In this document: positions 32,283-41,193 of the stretch, piece after piece
How the letters are laid out: each line of letters starts with the position of its first letter
Position numbering within the stretch: position 1 is the stretch's first letter
Source of the DNA: Nitrospirota bacterium
GTDB taxonomy: Bacteria > JACPQY01
Assembly (NCBI GenBank): GCA_016180645.1
Contig: JACPAV010000021.1
Coordinates: 45,793-109,792 of the forward strand
DNA length: 64,000 nucleotides
Direction of reading: 5' to 3'
The notes under the pieces: generated by a model
Told to the model about the DNA's origin: nothing
What the model saw: only the letters and a program-made list of their open reading frames with translations
The model's database searches: none
Made by a program: the position numbers and the translations under genes

Positions 32283-33749
32283 GTGGACGGAGCAGTGAAA
32301 GGGAGTGAGAATCCACCGGCCTCGCCGCAGGTCGGTCTCGAGTTGCCATTCAGCGTTTTAGTCTCGTCGGATGAAATGGAAGCCTACCTCAGTTTCGATC
32401 CCAAAGGACTTACGCCGGACGATTGGAAAGCCATTTCCCCCCAGGACCTTAAGGAAGAGTTGAGCCGGAAGCGGGTCGTGGCGGGGTTGGTTCCGGCCAA
32501 GTTGAATGAATGTCTCACCCAGATGCAGGAAGGGAAGGATTTTGCCAACGTCATGATTGCCCAGGGGAAACTTCCGGTGGACGGTCAAGACGCCAAGATC
32601 GTCTGGCACGTTGACATCAAGGATCAAAAATCCTTTACCGATGAAACCACGGGGAAGATCGACTACCGAGAGCGGCATGTCATCAAGTCGATCGGGGCGG
32701 GTGCCCTGTTGGTCGTCAAATCGCCCATGACCCAGGGGTCGGATGGGCAAACGGTCACGGGAAAAGTGATCAAGGCGAAAAAATCCGTCGACGTTCAGCT
32801 GGTGGCCGGCAAGAACGTGGAGGTGAATCAGAACGAGAAGGGTGAGATCGAGTACCGCTCGCTCGCGAACGGCACCTACATCGTTCTGGGCAATCGGATC
32901 GACGTGAACCAGCAGACCATGATTGCCGGCGACATCGATTTTTCAACGGGGAACATCAAGTGCAACGGCGATCTGAGTATCAAGGGGCACATTGCATCGG
33001 GGTTCCGCGTCGAGGTGGAGCAGCATCTGGACGTGGGAGACATGGTCGAATCGGCTGAAATTATCGCCGGCGGCAATGTGATGCTCCACCGCGGGATCAA
33101 GGGGCAGGACAAGGGATTCATCAAGTGTGGTGGAAGTCTCCAGGCGCTCTACGCCGAGCGGGCGGTCCTTGAAGTGCAAGGAGACGTTGAGATCGGCAAC
33201 GCCCTCCTGGAATGCAAAGTGACGTGCGGCGGGAAAGTGACCGTGCTGAAGGGGAAGGGTGCCATCATCGGCGGTGAAATCCGGGCGGCGAAGGGAATCG
33301 AGGCCAAGAAGATCGGGTCCGACTTCGCCTCCACAACCGTATTGGAAGCGGGCATCGATTTCCTCACAGAAAAGGCGCTCACCGATGTGAATAACAAGAT
33401 CAAAGCCACCCAGGAGAATCTGGGCAAGATCGAACGCGTCTTGTCGCGCGACATCCTGGAAAAAGGCGACCTGAGTTTCATCCCCGAGGACAAGCGGGCC
33501 CAGTTCGCGAAGATCATGGAAACGTGGCGAACCAGTCGGGCGCAGCTCAAGGAACTGACCGAGCAGAAGGTCCATCTTCTGGAGAAAAAGCAGAGCAAAG
33601 TCCGCGCCTTCATTACCGCCCAGGACCAGATGTATTCCCGCGTCAAATTGAAGATCGGCGTTTCCACCATGACGACGGACCGCGAATACAGCCGGGTGAT
33701 GTTTTACGAAGACCCGGACGACAAGAAGATCAAGTACAGCTACAAGTAG
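32283..33749 (+). CDS. FapA/DUF342 family polymerising protein
   Basis: 488 residues. N-terminal FapA domain followed by a right-handed beta-helix of parallel repeats (GDIDFSTGNIKCNGDLSIKG, GDMVESAEIIAGGNVMLHRG, GGSLQALYAERAVLEVQGDV) and a C-terminal coiled coil (about 365-450: NKIKATQENLGKIERVL). DUF342 proteins are bactofilin-like scaffolds often tied to motility or polysaccharide export. GTG 32283 is preferred because a TATAAT box precedes it; an in-frame ATG at 32256 lies upstream of that box. Confidence 0.85.
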   Translation: MDGAVKGSENPPASPQVGLELPFSVLVSSDEMEAYLSFDPKGLTPDDWKAISPQDLKEELSRKRVVAGLVPAKLNECLTQMQEGKDFANVMIAQGKLPVDGQDAKIVWHVDIKDQKSFTDETTGKIDYRERHVIKSIGAGALLVVKSPMTQGSDGQTVTGKVIKAKKSVDVQLVAGKNVEVNQNEKGEIEYRSLANGTYIVLGNRIDVNQQTMIAGDIDFSTGNIKCNGDLSIKGHIASGFRVEVEQHLDVGDMVESAEIIAGGNVMLHRGIKGQDKGFIKCGGSLQALYAERAVLEVQGDVEIGNALLECKVTCGGKVTVLKGKGAIIGGEIRAAKGIEAKKIGSDFASTTVLEAGIDFLTEKALTDVNNKIKATQENLGKIERVLSRDILEKGDLSFIPEDKRAQFAKIMETWRTSRAQLKELTEQKVHLLEKKQSKVRAFITAQDQMYSRVKLKIGVSTMTTDREYSRVMFYEDPDDKKIKYSYK

Positions 33750-33755
33750 AATGGA

Positions 33756-33809
33756 GTCATGTTAGAATGGGGTCATGTGGTCATGTATTCAAAGGGACAT
33801 GTTCAAACG
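33756..33809 (+). repeat. Clustered GTCATGT words
   Basis: AGTCATGT, GGTCATGT and GGTCATGT within 35 nt, then an inverted GACATGTTC. Lies in the 160-nt gap after the FapA gene, which has no gene and no clear terminator. Confidence 0.4.
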
Positions 33810-33909
33810 TAGCCTTGCGGAGATGATTCCATGATGACATTGCTACATGGGAACATTCTGCGGGGGGAGGTGATGTAAAACAGTCCAGATAGACGTTCCG
33901 CTCAATTTC

Positions 33910-34458
33910 ATGATGGGGCTCTGGTCCGCGCTCGCCGCGGAGAAGCAACTTCGAGCCGGGGGGAATCCCTTTGCGAAAAAATATTTCTGGTGGCCCTTTG
34001 CCGCTACGGCCGTCTTTTTCCTTCCGCTGGGCTTCTACTTGGCTTACCGCTTCAGCGATTGGAGCCTGATGTACTATGTTGAACCTCCATCGGGGAACAC
34101 GCTTTTTTCACTCTTTGTCGCCTGCGTGTATGCGGGAGCCTTTGCGGGTGGGTACAGGTTCGGGCTCAGCAAAGTTCGTCTGGGCCAGGTGAAGTGGGGG
34201 CGTGTGATGGTTGGGCTGATCGCCGCGGGCATCGGGATCTTCTGCCTGGCCACGTGGAATCGGCTCATGAATATCGGCACGATGGCCGAGTACCAGGCCG
34301 GAGCAGGCCGGCCTTTCGCCGAGGTGATGGGTTTGCTCGTGCCGAACGTGATCGTGGGGTCGATCTACGGCGCTCTCATGTTTCTTGCATTGGCTCATTT
34401 CCACCGCGAGGGTCGTCGCCCCTCCCGCCCGGTCGGGTCGGCGGGCGCACCCGCCTGA
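33910..34458 (+). CDS. Predicted integral membrane protein, unknown
   Basis: 182 residues with about four hydrophobic helices: WWPFAATAVFFLPLGFYLAY, LFSLFVACVYAGAFAGGYRF, VMVGLIAAGIGIFCLATW and VIVGSIYGALMFLALAHF. The DWSLMYYVEPP loop between the first two helices is a recognisable feature but I cannot name the family. It is joined to a PilZ gene by TGATG and could anchor a c-di-GMP-responsive complex in the membrane (inference). Confidence 0.7.
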   Translation: MMGLWSALAAEKQLRAGGNPFAKKYFWWPFAATAVFFLPLGFYLAYRFSDWSLMYYVEPPSGNTLFSLFVACVYAGAFAGGYRFGLSKVRLGQVKWGRVMVGLIAAGIGIFCLATWNRLMNIGTMAEYQAGAGRPFAEVMGLLVPNVIVGSIYGALMFLALAHFHREGRRPSRPVGSAGAPA

Positions 34459-34817
34459 TGAAGAAGTCGGGGTCGGAGCATCGGGTAGGCACCCGTGAAC
34501 GGACGCTCCTCGAAATCGAGTATGAGGCGAGCCGAAACTTCATCTCGGACTTTGCGCTGAACATCTCGCGTGGGGGCATGTTCATTGCCACGCAGCAACC
34601 CCTCGATGAAGGCCAGGAATTTCTGCTCCGATTTTCGCTGCCGGGTTCGGCCCGTCCCATCGAATTGCGCGCGCGCGTCATGTGGGCGAATCGGCAGGAC
34701 AAGAAGAGCAACCTGATTCCCGGAATGGGGGTGGCGTTCATGGACCTCTCGGATGAAAAGCGCGCGCAGATCGAGCGATATGTGGAATCCATGCAAGTGA
34801 CTTCAGGAAAGAAGTGA
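34458..34817 (+). CDS. PilZ-domain c-di-GMP receptor
   Basis: 119 residues, a single PilZ domain: HRVGTRERT contains the RxxxR arginines, and NISRGGMFIAT the (D/N)xSxxG motif, both needed for c-di-GMP binding; RARVMWANRQ and GMGVAFMDLSDE continue the myxobacterial-type PilZ consensus. It starts in a TGATG junction after the membrane protein gene and ends with an overlap with miaB. Confidence 0.9.
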   Translation: MKKSGSEHRVGTRERTLLEIEYEASRNFISDFALNISRGGMFIATQQPLDEGQEFLLRFSLPGSARPIELRARVMWANRQDKKSNLIPGMGVAFMDLSDEKRAQIERYVESMQVTSGKK

Positions 34818-36214
34818 TGTCCCGAAAATTGTTTCTCAAGAGCTTCGGCTGTCAGATGAACGATCGGGACGCGGAGCGCATCACGGGTCTCATGCGACGC
34901 GAGGGATACGAGACGACGGAAGTGCTCGAAGAGGCCGACGTCGTGGTCGTCCACACCTGCAGCATCCGCCAGAAAGCGGAGGAAAAGGCGTATGGCCTGC
35001 TGGGACGTACGCGGGCCCTGCGCCAGAAGAATCCCGGCCTCCAGGTGGCCATCGGCGGCTGTGTGGCCCAGCAGCAGGGCGCCGAGCTTATGGAGCGGAA
35101 CCTTTTGCTGGATGTTGTTTTCGGCACCCACCAGATCCGGCGCCTTCCGGAGCTCCTTGAAGAAGCCCGGCGTAAGCAGCGCTCGATCGTCAGGACGGAA
35201 TACGACTATGACCCGGATCGTCTGGAGGGGCCGCTTTTCTGGGAATCAACCGGCGATGGGCGCGCGGCTCCGACCAGCGCCCTGGTGACCGTTCAGGAAG
35301 GATGCAACAAATCGTGCACGTATTGTGTTGTCCCGCGTACAAAAGGGGCGGAACTCTGCCGGCCCTCCTCCGCGATCCTGGATGAGGTGCGGCGACTCGT
35401 CGAACGCGGAGTTCAGGAAATCGTTCTCATCGGCCAAACGGTCAATTCGTACGGGAAGGACGGCAGCGCGGATATCTCTTTTCCGGATCTCCTCCGGAAG
35501 TGCAGCAACGTGGAGGGTGTGGGAAGAATCCGTTTCGCCACGTCCTACCCACCCGACGTCACGGAGGCGCTCGCCGCCGCCATGGCGGAGTGCGAGCCGG
35601 TCTGCGAACACCTCCACCTGCCTGTCCAGAGCGGCTCGTCGAGGGTGCTGGCCGCCATGAATCGCGGCTACTCGCGCGGGGCCTACCTTGAAAAAGTCCG
35701 CCTGCTCCGGTCCGCGATGCCGGACCTTGCGCTCAGCACGGATATCATCGTGGGATTTCCGGGAGAAACCGAGGAAGACTTCAGCCTTACGCTTGACTTG
35801 GTCCAGGCCGTTGGCTACGATCAAATCTACGGGTTTTGCTACTCGAAGAGGCCCGGCACTCAAGCGCCCAGAATGGAGGGACACATCCCCGACGAAGTGA
35901 AGAAAGAACGATTGGTCCGTCTATTCGAGGCGGCCAAACGGGTATCGATGGAAAACAATTCCAAGTGGATCGGGCGCGACGTGGAAGTATTGATTGAGGG
36001 TCCGAGCCCGGATGGGGAGCGCATGCAGGGGCGTACCCGGTGGAACCGGCTCGTCCATACCGCCGGGGCGGGGATATCGGCAGGCGATTGGGCTTCCGTG
36101 CGCGTGGAACGCATTTCGCCGCAGTCCCTCATCGGTCAGGCCCTTCGTGTCGCCGCCCCGCTTTGTGGCATCCAGCCAGTCGCGGGACGGCATTGCCATC
36201 CTGGCGCCGCTTAG
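34817..36214 (+). CDS. miaB: tRNA-2-methylthio-N6-dimethylallyladenosine synthase
   Basis: 465 residues. Three cysteines of the UPF0004 domain (SFGCQMN, HTCSIRQKAEEK, GGCVAQ), radical-SAM motif CNKSCTYCVVP, and a C-terminal TRAM domain. MiaB adds methylthio to i6A37 of UNN-decoding tRNAs with two FeS clusters. ATG 34817 in a TGATG junction has AGGAAAG upstream. The last 17 residues (CGIQPVAGRHCHPGAA) exceed the usual end of the TRAM domain and contain two extra Cys. Confidence 0.93.
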   Translation: MSRKLFLKSFGCQMNDRDAERITGLMRREGYETTEVLEEADVVVVHTCSIRQKAEEKAYGLLGRTRALRQKNPGLQVAIGGCVAQQQGAELMERNLLLDVVFGTHQIRRLPELLEEARRKQRSIVRTEYDYDPDRLEGPLFWESTGDGRAAPTSALVTVQEGCNKSCTYCVVPRTKGAELCRPSSAILDEVRRLVERGVQEIVLIGQTVNSYGKDGSADISFPDLLRKCSNVEGVGRIRFATSYPPDVTEALAAAMAECEPVCEHLHLPVQSGSSRVLAAMNRGYSRGAYLEKVRLLRSAMPDLALSTDIIVGFPGETEEDFSLTLDLVQAVGYDQIYGFCYSKRPGTQAPRMEGHIPDEVKKERLVRLFEAAKRVSMENNSKWIGRDVEVLIEGPSPDGERMQGRTRWNRLVHTAGAGISAGDWASVRVERISPQSLIGQALRVAAPLCGIQPVAGRHCHPGAA

Positions 36215-36233
36215 CCCCATGAAGGAGGGATCG

Positions 36234-36740
36234 GTGTTTTCACAGATGAAGGTCGCGGGAATCGCCGTCGATCCCTTCGCCGGATTGCCGATCGTCATTT
36301 TGAAGGACATGGAAGACAAACAGGCCGTTCCCATCTGGATCGGGCTGTTCGAGGCCAGCGCGATCGCCACCGAAATGGAGAAGATCAAACCGCCCCGGCC
36401 GATTACGCACGACCTTCTTCGCAACATGCTGGCCGCCCTGGGGGCCAAGGTGGTGCGAATCGAAGTCACCGAATTGAAGGAAGATACCTTCTACGCGCTC
36501 ATCTACATGCAGAATTCCAAGGGCGATGAAATTACGATTGATTCGCGTCCGAGCGACGCCATCGCGATCGCGCTCCGGATGGACGCGCCGATCTTCGTGG
36601 CCCAGTCCGTGATCGAGAAATCGCAAAAGATCGATCTCCAGCAGGCCAAACCCATCGATTTCACTCCCGCCTCGAAGGAGAAATGGGCGGAGATGCTGGA
36701 GAAGATGAAGCCCGAAGATTTCGGCAAGTACAAGATGTAG
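36234..36740 (+). CDS. Bifunctional nuclease family protein (DUF151)
   Basis: 168 residues. KVAGIAVDPFAGLPIVILKD, VPIWIGLFEASAIATEMEK, RPITHDLLRNML and IDSRPSDAIAIALRMDAPIFV are the BFN/DUF151 signature, reported to have RNase/DNase activity. GTG 36234 is favoured by GGAGGG just upstream; the ATG at 36219 overlaps that site and ATG 36246 is too far from it. It is a common neighbour of miaB. Confidence 0.9.
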   Translation: MFSQMKVAGIAVDPFAGLPIVILKDMEDKQAVPIWIGLFEASAIATEMEKIKPPRPITHDLLRNMLAALGAKVVRIEVTELKEDTFYALIYMQNSKGDEITIDSRPSDAIAIALRMDAPIFVAQSVIEKSQKIDLQQAKPIDFTPASKEKWAEMLEKMKPEDFGKYKM

Positions 36741-36748
36741 CCCCCGCC

Positions 36749-37873
36749 GTGGCGAACGTTCTCGTCACGGGAGCCGCCGGCTTCCTGGGCTCCCACCTCG
36801 TCGATCATCTCCTCCGCTCGGGACATCGCGTCGTCGTGACCGACCTTCCTCGGGCGGACCTCAGCCGCTACATTGCAAAAGGTGTCGAAGCCCGGCCCGC
36901 GGATATTCTGAGTCCCGATTCGCTCAAGACCGTGCTCGCGGGCGTGGATACCGTGATCCATCTGGCGGCGATCTTCGACCTGGGCGCTCCCGAGGAACTC
37001 ATGTGGAACGTAAATGTCCAAGGCACGGATCATGTGTGCAGGGCGGCGGTCGATGCGGGAGTGAAGAAGTTTGTGATGCTCTCCAGCGCCGCGGTGTACG
37101 GGAAGCCGATGGAAATTCCGTGCCGGGAGGAGACGGTGAAGCGCCCGCGCGACGCTTACGGCGTCACGAAGTGGGAGAGCGAGAAAGTGGCCATGCGATA
37201 CCACCGGGAGCGCGGGCTTCCCGTGGTGGCGGTGCGGCCGAGTCTGGTCTACGGGCCGGGGAGCAAGTACGGGCAGGCCATGTATTTCGCCCTGTTCAGC
37301 ATGCACCGCGCGCTCGATCGGACCGTCTGGCCTTTGTGGAACATGCCCTCCGCGAACCAGGTTCACATCGAGGATGTTTGTCGCGCGATTCTCTTCCTTA
37401 TGGATCGTGGGGACGCGGTCGGCCAGGCCTTCAACATCGTGGACGATGAGCCGCTGCGTCTGGATGAAGGATTCGAATTGATCATGGGCCAATTCGGAGT
37501 TCGCGCGCGAAGAATCGAATCCCCGGTCTTTGCCTGGATCGCCCGCATGATGTGCAAGCTTCTGGCCCGCATGCCCAATGGTTTTTTCGGCCCTCTCAAT
37601 CGATGGGTCCAGAGCCACTGGGTGCGCATCGCGGCGAAGTTCGGCGTGAAACCGGAGCTCAAACCGCGACTCGATCGGGACTGGCTCGACTACCTGAGCA
37701 GCGAGCGGGTCTATGACAACCGGAAGCTCAAGTCGCTGGGATTTGAATACGCCCATCCCAAAGCCCGGGAGGGGTTGATCGAGGTGGTCCAGTGGTATCG
37801 ACGGGAACGTTGGATTCCGGACATTGGTTCTCCGACCGAATCCCTGTCTGAACCTCAGAAACAAGTCGCCTGA
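36749..37873 (+). CDS. NAD(P)-dependent epimerase/dehydratase (extended SDR, sterol dehydrogenase-like)
   Basis: 374 residues. VLVTGAAGFLGSHL (GxxGxxG), VIHLAAIFDLG, MLSSAAVYG and RDAYGVTKWESE (YxxxK). The length and the C-terminal region resemble 3-beta-hydroxysteroid dehydrogenase/isomerase-like extended SDRs, but the substrate is not readable. Start GTG 36749, 8 nt after the nuclease stop, without clear ribosome site; it begins MANVLVTG. Confidence 0.85.
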   Translation: MANVLVTGAAGFLGSHLVDHLLRSGHRVVVTDLPRADLSRYIAKGVEARPADILSPDSLKTVLAGVDTVIHLAAIFDLGAPEELMWNVNVQGTDHVCRAAVDAGVKKFVMLSSAAVYGKPMEIPCREETVKRPRDAYGVTKWESEKVAMRYHRERGLPVVAVRPSLVYGPGSKYGQAMYFALFSMHRALDRTVWPLWNMPSANQVHIEDVCRAILFLMDRGDAVGQAFNIVDDEPLRLDEGFELIMGQFGVRARRIESPVFAWIARMMCKLLARMPNGFFGPLNRWVQSHWVRIAAKFGVKPELKPRLDRDWLDYLSSERVYDNRKLKSLGFEYAHPKAREGLIEVVQWYRRERWIPDIGSPTESLSEPQKQVA

Positions 37874-38026
37874 CCGTCTCCGTTCCGTCCTCCGCTCCCG
37901 ATTTCACAAGATCTTCGAAAACCGTTGGTTCGGAATGTACGAATCACTCTCTGGCCCAGGCGCTGTCTGTGCCGGTGAGGTCGGATGCCATCGGAAACGG
38001 GGATGGTGTCTGCGGATGCTGCGGAC

Positions 38027-38032
38027 TATAAT
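38027..38032 (+). promoter_or_regulatory. -10 box of purB
   Basis: Perfect TATAAT, 7 nt before ATG 38040. No ribosome site between, so the mRNA is probably leaderless. The -35 is weak. Confidence 0.6.
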
Positions 38033-38039
38033 CCCTCCC

Positions 38040-39344
38040 ATGATTGAGCGGTACACGAGGCCGGAGATGGTGCGGATCTGGTCGGACGAGAACAAGTTCG
38101 CCACGTGGCTGAAGATCGAGCTGAAAGCGTGCGAGGCGGTCTCGAAGCGAGGGAAGATTCCCAAGGCGGATGCAGTCGAGATGAGCCGCCGGGCCCGGTT
38201 CGACGCGGTGCGGATTGGGGAACTGGAAAAGACGACCAAGCATGATGTCGTGGCCTTTGTCACGAACGTGAACGAATCGCTGGGGCCGCTCTCAAAACAT
38301 TTTCATAAGGGGCTGACGTCATCCGATCTCCTTGATACGACGTTGGCGATCCAGCTTCGAGAGTCGTCCGATTTGATCCTGGCGGCCATCCGCGCACTCA
38401 AGAAGGAGCTTCGAGCGAGGGCGCTGGAGCATCGGAGAACGGTGGGGATTGCTAGGACGCATGGGGTCCATGCCGAGCCGACCTGTTTCGGCCTCAAGTT
38501 TGTCCTGTGGTACGACGAACTCGCGCGGAATGAGGCGCGATTAAGGCGCGCCCGGACTTCCATTTCCGTCGGAAAGATTTCAGGCGCCGTGGGAACCTAC
38601 GCTCATCTCGGCCCGGACGTTGAGAAGGACGTTTGCCGGTCGCTGGGTCTGAAGGCGGCGAACATCTCCACGCAGATTGTTCAGCGGGATCACCACGCGG
38701 AATATTTCTCAACGTTGGCGCTGATCGCTTCAAGCCTGGAGAAGATCGCGGTCGAGATCCGCCACCTTCAGCGGAGCGAAGTGCTCGAGGTGGAGGAACC
38801 GTTCACTGAAGGGCAGACCGGCTCTTCGGCCATGCCGCACAAGAAGAATCCGGTTCTCTCCGAGAATATCGCCGGATTGGCCCGGCTCGTCCGATCTTAC
38901 GCATCCGCTGCGCTCGAAAACATCGCGCTTTGGCACGAGCGGGACATCAGTCACTCCTCCGTCGAGCGGGTCATCGGACCGGATGCCTCCATCGCGGTTC
39001 ATTTTATGCTCTGGCGGATGGTGGAAATCATGCGAGGCTTGGTGGTTCACCGGGACCGGATCCGGGCCAACGTGGACCGGCTGGGAGGCCTGGTCTATTC
39101 GCAGCGGGTTCTGGTGGCGCTGATGGAGAGTGGGATGGGACGCGATGAAGCCTACAAGCTCGTGCAGAGGCACGCCATGGCGGCGTGGAACAACGGCCGG
39201 CCGTTCAGGGCCCTGATCGAAGGCGACCCGAAAGTGAGGAGAAGTATTGGACCGGGACGCATCCGTTCACTCTTCAAGCCGGACTATTTCCTGCGTCACG
39301 TAGACCAAATCTACCGACGCGTTTTTTCAAGAAGCCGGGCGTAG
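38040..39344 (+). CDS. purB: Adenylosuccinate lyase
   Basis: 434 residues. IERYTRPEMVRIWSDENKF start, HDVVAFV, GLTSSDLLDTT and TGSSAMPHKKNPVLSENI, the fumarase/ASL signature with catalytic Ser. It cleaves SAICAR and adenylosuccinate in purine synthesis. ATG 38040 fits both the family start and the promoter. Its last 34 nt overlap a small membrane protein gene on the other strand. Confidence 0.95.
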   Translation: MIERYTRPEMVRIWSDENKFATWLKIELKACEAVSKRGKIPKADAVEMSRRARFDAVRIGELEKTTKHDVVAFVTNVNESLGPLSKHFHKGLTSSDLLDTTLAIQLRESSDLILAAIRALKKELRARALEHRRTVGIARTHGVHAEPTCFGLKFVLWYDELARNEARLRRARTSISVGKISGAVGTYAHLGPDVEKDVCRSLGLKAANISTQIVQRDHHAEYFSTLALIASSLEKIAVEIRHLQRSEVLEVEEPFTEGQTGSSAMPHKKNPVLSENIAGLARLVRSYASAALENIALWHERDISHSSVERVIGPDASIAVHFMLWRMVEIMRGLVVHRDRIRANVDRLGGLVYSQRVLVALMESGMGRDEAYKLVQRHAMAAWNNGRPFRALIEGDPKVRRSIGPGRIRSLFKPDYFLRHVDQIYRRVFSRSRA

Positions 39345-39613
39345 AGGGCTCCGATGCCGCGGGGCCGGAGGGGGATGGGTCTGGCGCCGGCCCCGAAGGC
39401 GCCGGCTCGATAACCGAAGGCGTTTTTCCGGATGGTGGTGTCCATCAATCGCCGGGCGGTCATCTTGCCGGGATCGCCTCGGAGGTAGTCCTTCGATTTC
39501 GCCTTCTTTCGGAGGCTGAGCATCAGGATGGCGGTGGCGACGATGATCACCACCACGAGCCAGTTCGAATACGAGCGCGGGTCAAACAGGCCGGAATCGG
39601 CGCTCACGGTCAT
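39311..39613 (-). CDS. Small single-pass membrane protein, unknown
   Basis: 100 residues: a short N-terminus, one transmembrane helix (NWLVVVIIVATAILMLSL) and a basic cytoplasmic tail with a Gly/Ala-rich stretch (GYRAGAFGAGARPIPLRP). Start ATG overlaps the stop of the nucleotidyltransferase gene (ATGA), so it is the last gene of the CheD-HDOD operon. Convergent overlap with purB. Confidence 0.6.
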   Translation of the reverse strand: MTVSADSGLFDPRSYSNWLVVVIIVATAILMLSLRKKAKSKDYLRGDPGKMTARRLMDTTIRKNAFGYRAGAFGAGARPIPLRPRGIGALYARLLEKTRR

Positions 39614-40329
39614 GGCAGCCGTTTCTCCACCACTTCGAGGACCCGCTCAACGTCTCTCAGGTAGTAGCCGAACATCTGCTCCCGTTCGTGCTCGCCGGGC
39701 GGGCCCAGCGTATGGTCCCGAACGCTCAGGAGGACTTTGGCCGTCGTGAGCGCCGTATCGAATTGTTCGGCGAATTGCTCCAAGCTGTCCTTTTTCGCGC
39801 GTGCCGGCTGAAGTTGCTGTGTGCGCAGGAAACCGCGTACGAGAAAAACGAGATCATACAACGTGTCGAAGGGGGACCGCTCGGCATCTCCCAAGATGAG
39901 ATTCTTCTGAAGCTCGCTGTGGAGGCGGAACAGGCCTGCTCGAACGGCGCGGTTCAAGTCCTCCGGCTGGACGAGATTCTGCGCGAAAGGATCCTCCCCG
40001 TGGAGGCACCGATGAAACTGGACGATCTCACGAATTTCAATGGGGAAGATTCGCGGAAGGTCGGGCAGCCGGTCCTCAAACCAAACCGCGGGGGAGGCTC
40101 GAAGGTCTCTCTCCAGCTTGCGAACAAACTTGGAGGGTAGGAGGGGAAGCTTCATGCCCGACTTCACGGCGAGCAGGAGGTTGACATCGGATACGCCGGG
40201 CAGGAAATCGCCGGTTACCGCGCTTCCAAAGAGGATGGCGGAGCGCAGACCTTCGCCCAATTGCTCGACGAGCTGTTCCTTGATTTTGAGGACGCGCTGG
40301 TGGACTTCGAGGAGGCTGGGGGTGCTCAC
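39610..40329 (-). CDS. Nucleotidyltransferase-fold protein with degenerate active site
   Basis: 239 residues. The N-terminal ILFGSAVTGDFLPGVSDVNLLLAV is a polymerase-beta-type nucleotidyltransferase motif (GS...DxD), but the second metal-binding Asp is Asn (DVN). A helical C-terminal half (SPFDTLYDLVFLVRGFL) resembles HEPN-like substrate domains. GTG 40329 overlaps the HDOD stop (GTGA). It may bind a nucleotide rather than transfer it. Confidence 0.7.
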   Translation of the reverse strand: MSTPSLLEVHQRVLKIKEQLVEQLGEGLRSAILFGSAVTGDFLPGVSDVNLLLAVKSGMKLPLLPSKFVRKLERDLRASPAVWFEDRLPDLPRIFPIEIREIVQFHRCLHGEDPFAQNLVQPEDLNRAVRAGLFRLHSELQKNLILGDAERSPFDTLYDLVFLVRGFLRTQQLQPARAKKDSLEQFAEQFDTALTTAKVLLSVRDHTLGPPGEHEREQMFGYYLRDVERVLEVVEKRLP

Positions 40330-41183
40330 CCCGCGAACATCTTCTCGGCTTCCTGCGCGCGCTCGAGCATTTCGCCGAGGATCTCTTCCGTCTCGCCTTC
40401 CTTCACGCCGATGTCCTTGAGCGACTGCTCCTCCAGCTTGAAGTACATGCCGTCGTAGCCCACGCCCTGACCGGTCATGCGGCAGAGGCAGTTGGCCACA
40501 TGGACGACGCCGCAGAGTTGCCGGTTCATCTTGGCCTGAGTGGGGAGGTGATGGAGTTGGATGGCCTCCACCAGTTCGGGCGCGAGCTTCCATTTGGTGG
40601 CCGCCATTGCGCCGATTTCCGCGTGATCGAAACCGAGCACTTTCTTCTCGGCGATGGGGAACTCGATATTTTCCGACTGGACCACGTTGATGACGGCCTC
40701 GAACTGCTCGCCGAGGAAGCGGTCCATGATCACCTTGCCGATGTCATGAATCAGGCCGGCGGTGAAGGCCATGTCCCGCAGGGCGCGGTTGTGACGCGTG
40801 GCCAGCGCCTGCGCGCCGTAGGCCGTCATGATGGAGTGGACCCACAGTCCTCCCTTGTCCAGCCCGTAGTTCTTGAGCGAACGGCGGAGGGTGTCGATGA
40901 ACATCCCGGCGAGCGCGAGGTTCTCCACCACGGAGAAGCCGAGGAGGGCGGTGGCCTGCTGGATCGACGTGATTTTTTGCGGGAATCCGTAGAACGGGGA
41001 ATTGACCAGCTTGAGGACCTTCGTGGTGAGGGCCTGGTCGTGCGCGATCACATTGGCGAGGTCTTTGGCCGAGGCCTTTTCGTCCTTGGACAGATCGATG
41101 ATCTTCTGCATCGTCTGCGGCATCGGGGGGAGTTCCTGAACCGTCTTCAGGATCTTGTTCATGGTGGCGACCGCGGTGGACAT
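40326..41183 (-). CDS. HDOD-domain signalling protein
   Basis: 285 residues. LPPMPQTMQKIIDLSKDEKAS, IAHDQALTTKVLKLVNSPFYGF and ATALLGFSVVENLAL are the HDOD consensus; AGLIHDIGKV keeps an HD pair. HDOD proteins act as signal transduction adaptors, often near c-di-GMP or chemotaxis genes. GGAGGG precedes ATG 41183, 10 nt after the CheD-like gene. In one operon with a CheD-like protein, a nucleotidyltransferase and a membrane protein. Confidence 0.88.
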   Translation of the reverse strand: MSTAVATMNKILKTVQELPPMPQTMQKIIDLSKDEKASAKDLANVIAHDQALTTKVLKLVNSPFYGFPQKITSIQQATALLGFSVVENLALAGMFIDTLRRSLKNYGLDKGGLWVHSIMTAYGAQALATRHNRALRDMAFTAGLIHDIGKVIMDRFLGEQFEAVINVVQSENIEFPIAEKKVLGFDHAEIGAMAATKWKLAPELVEAIQLHHLPTQAKMNRQLCGVVHVANCLCRMTGQGVGYDGMYFKLEEQSLKDIGVKEGETEEILGEMLERAQEAEKMFAG

Positions 41184-41193
41184 GAGCTCCCTC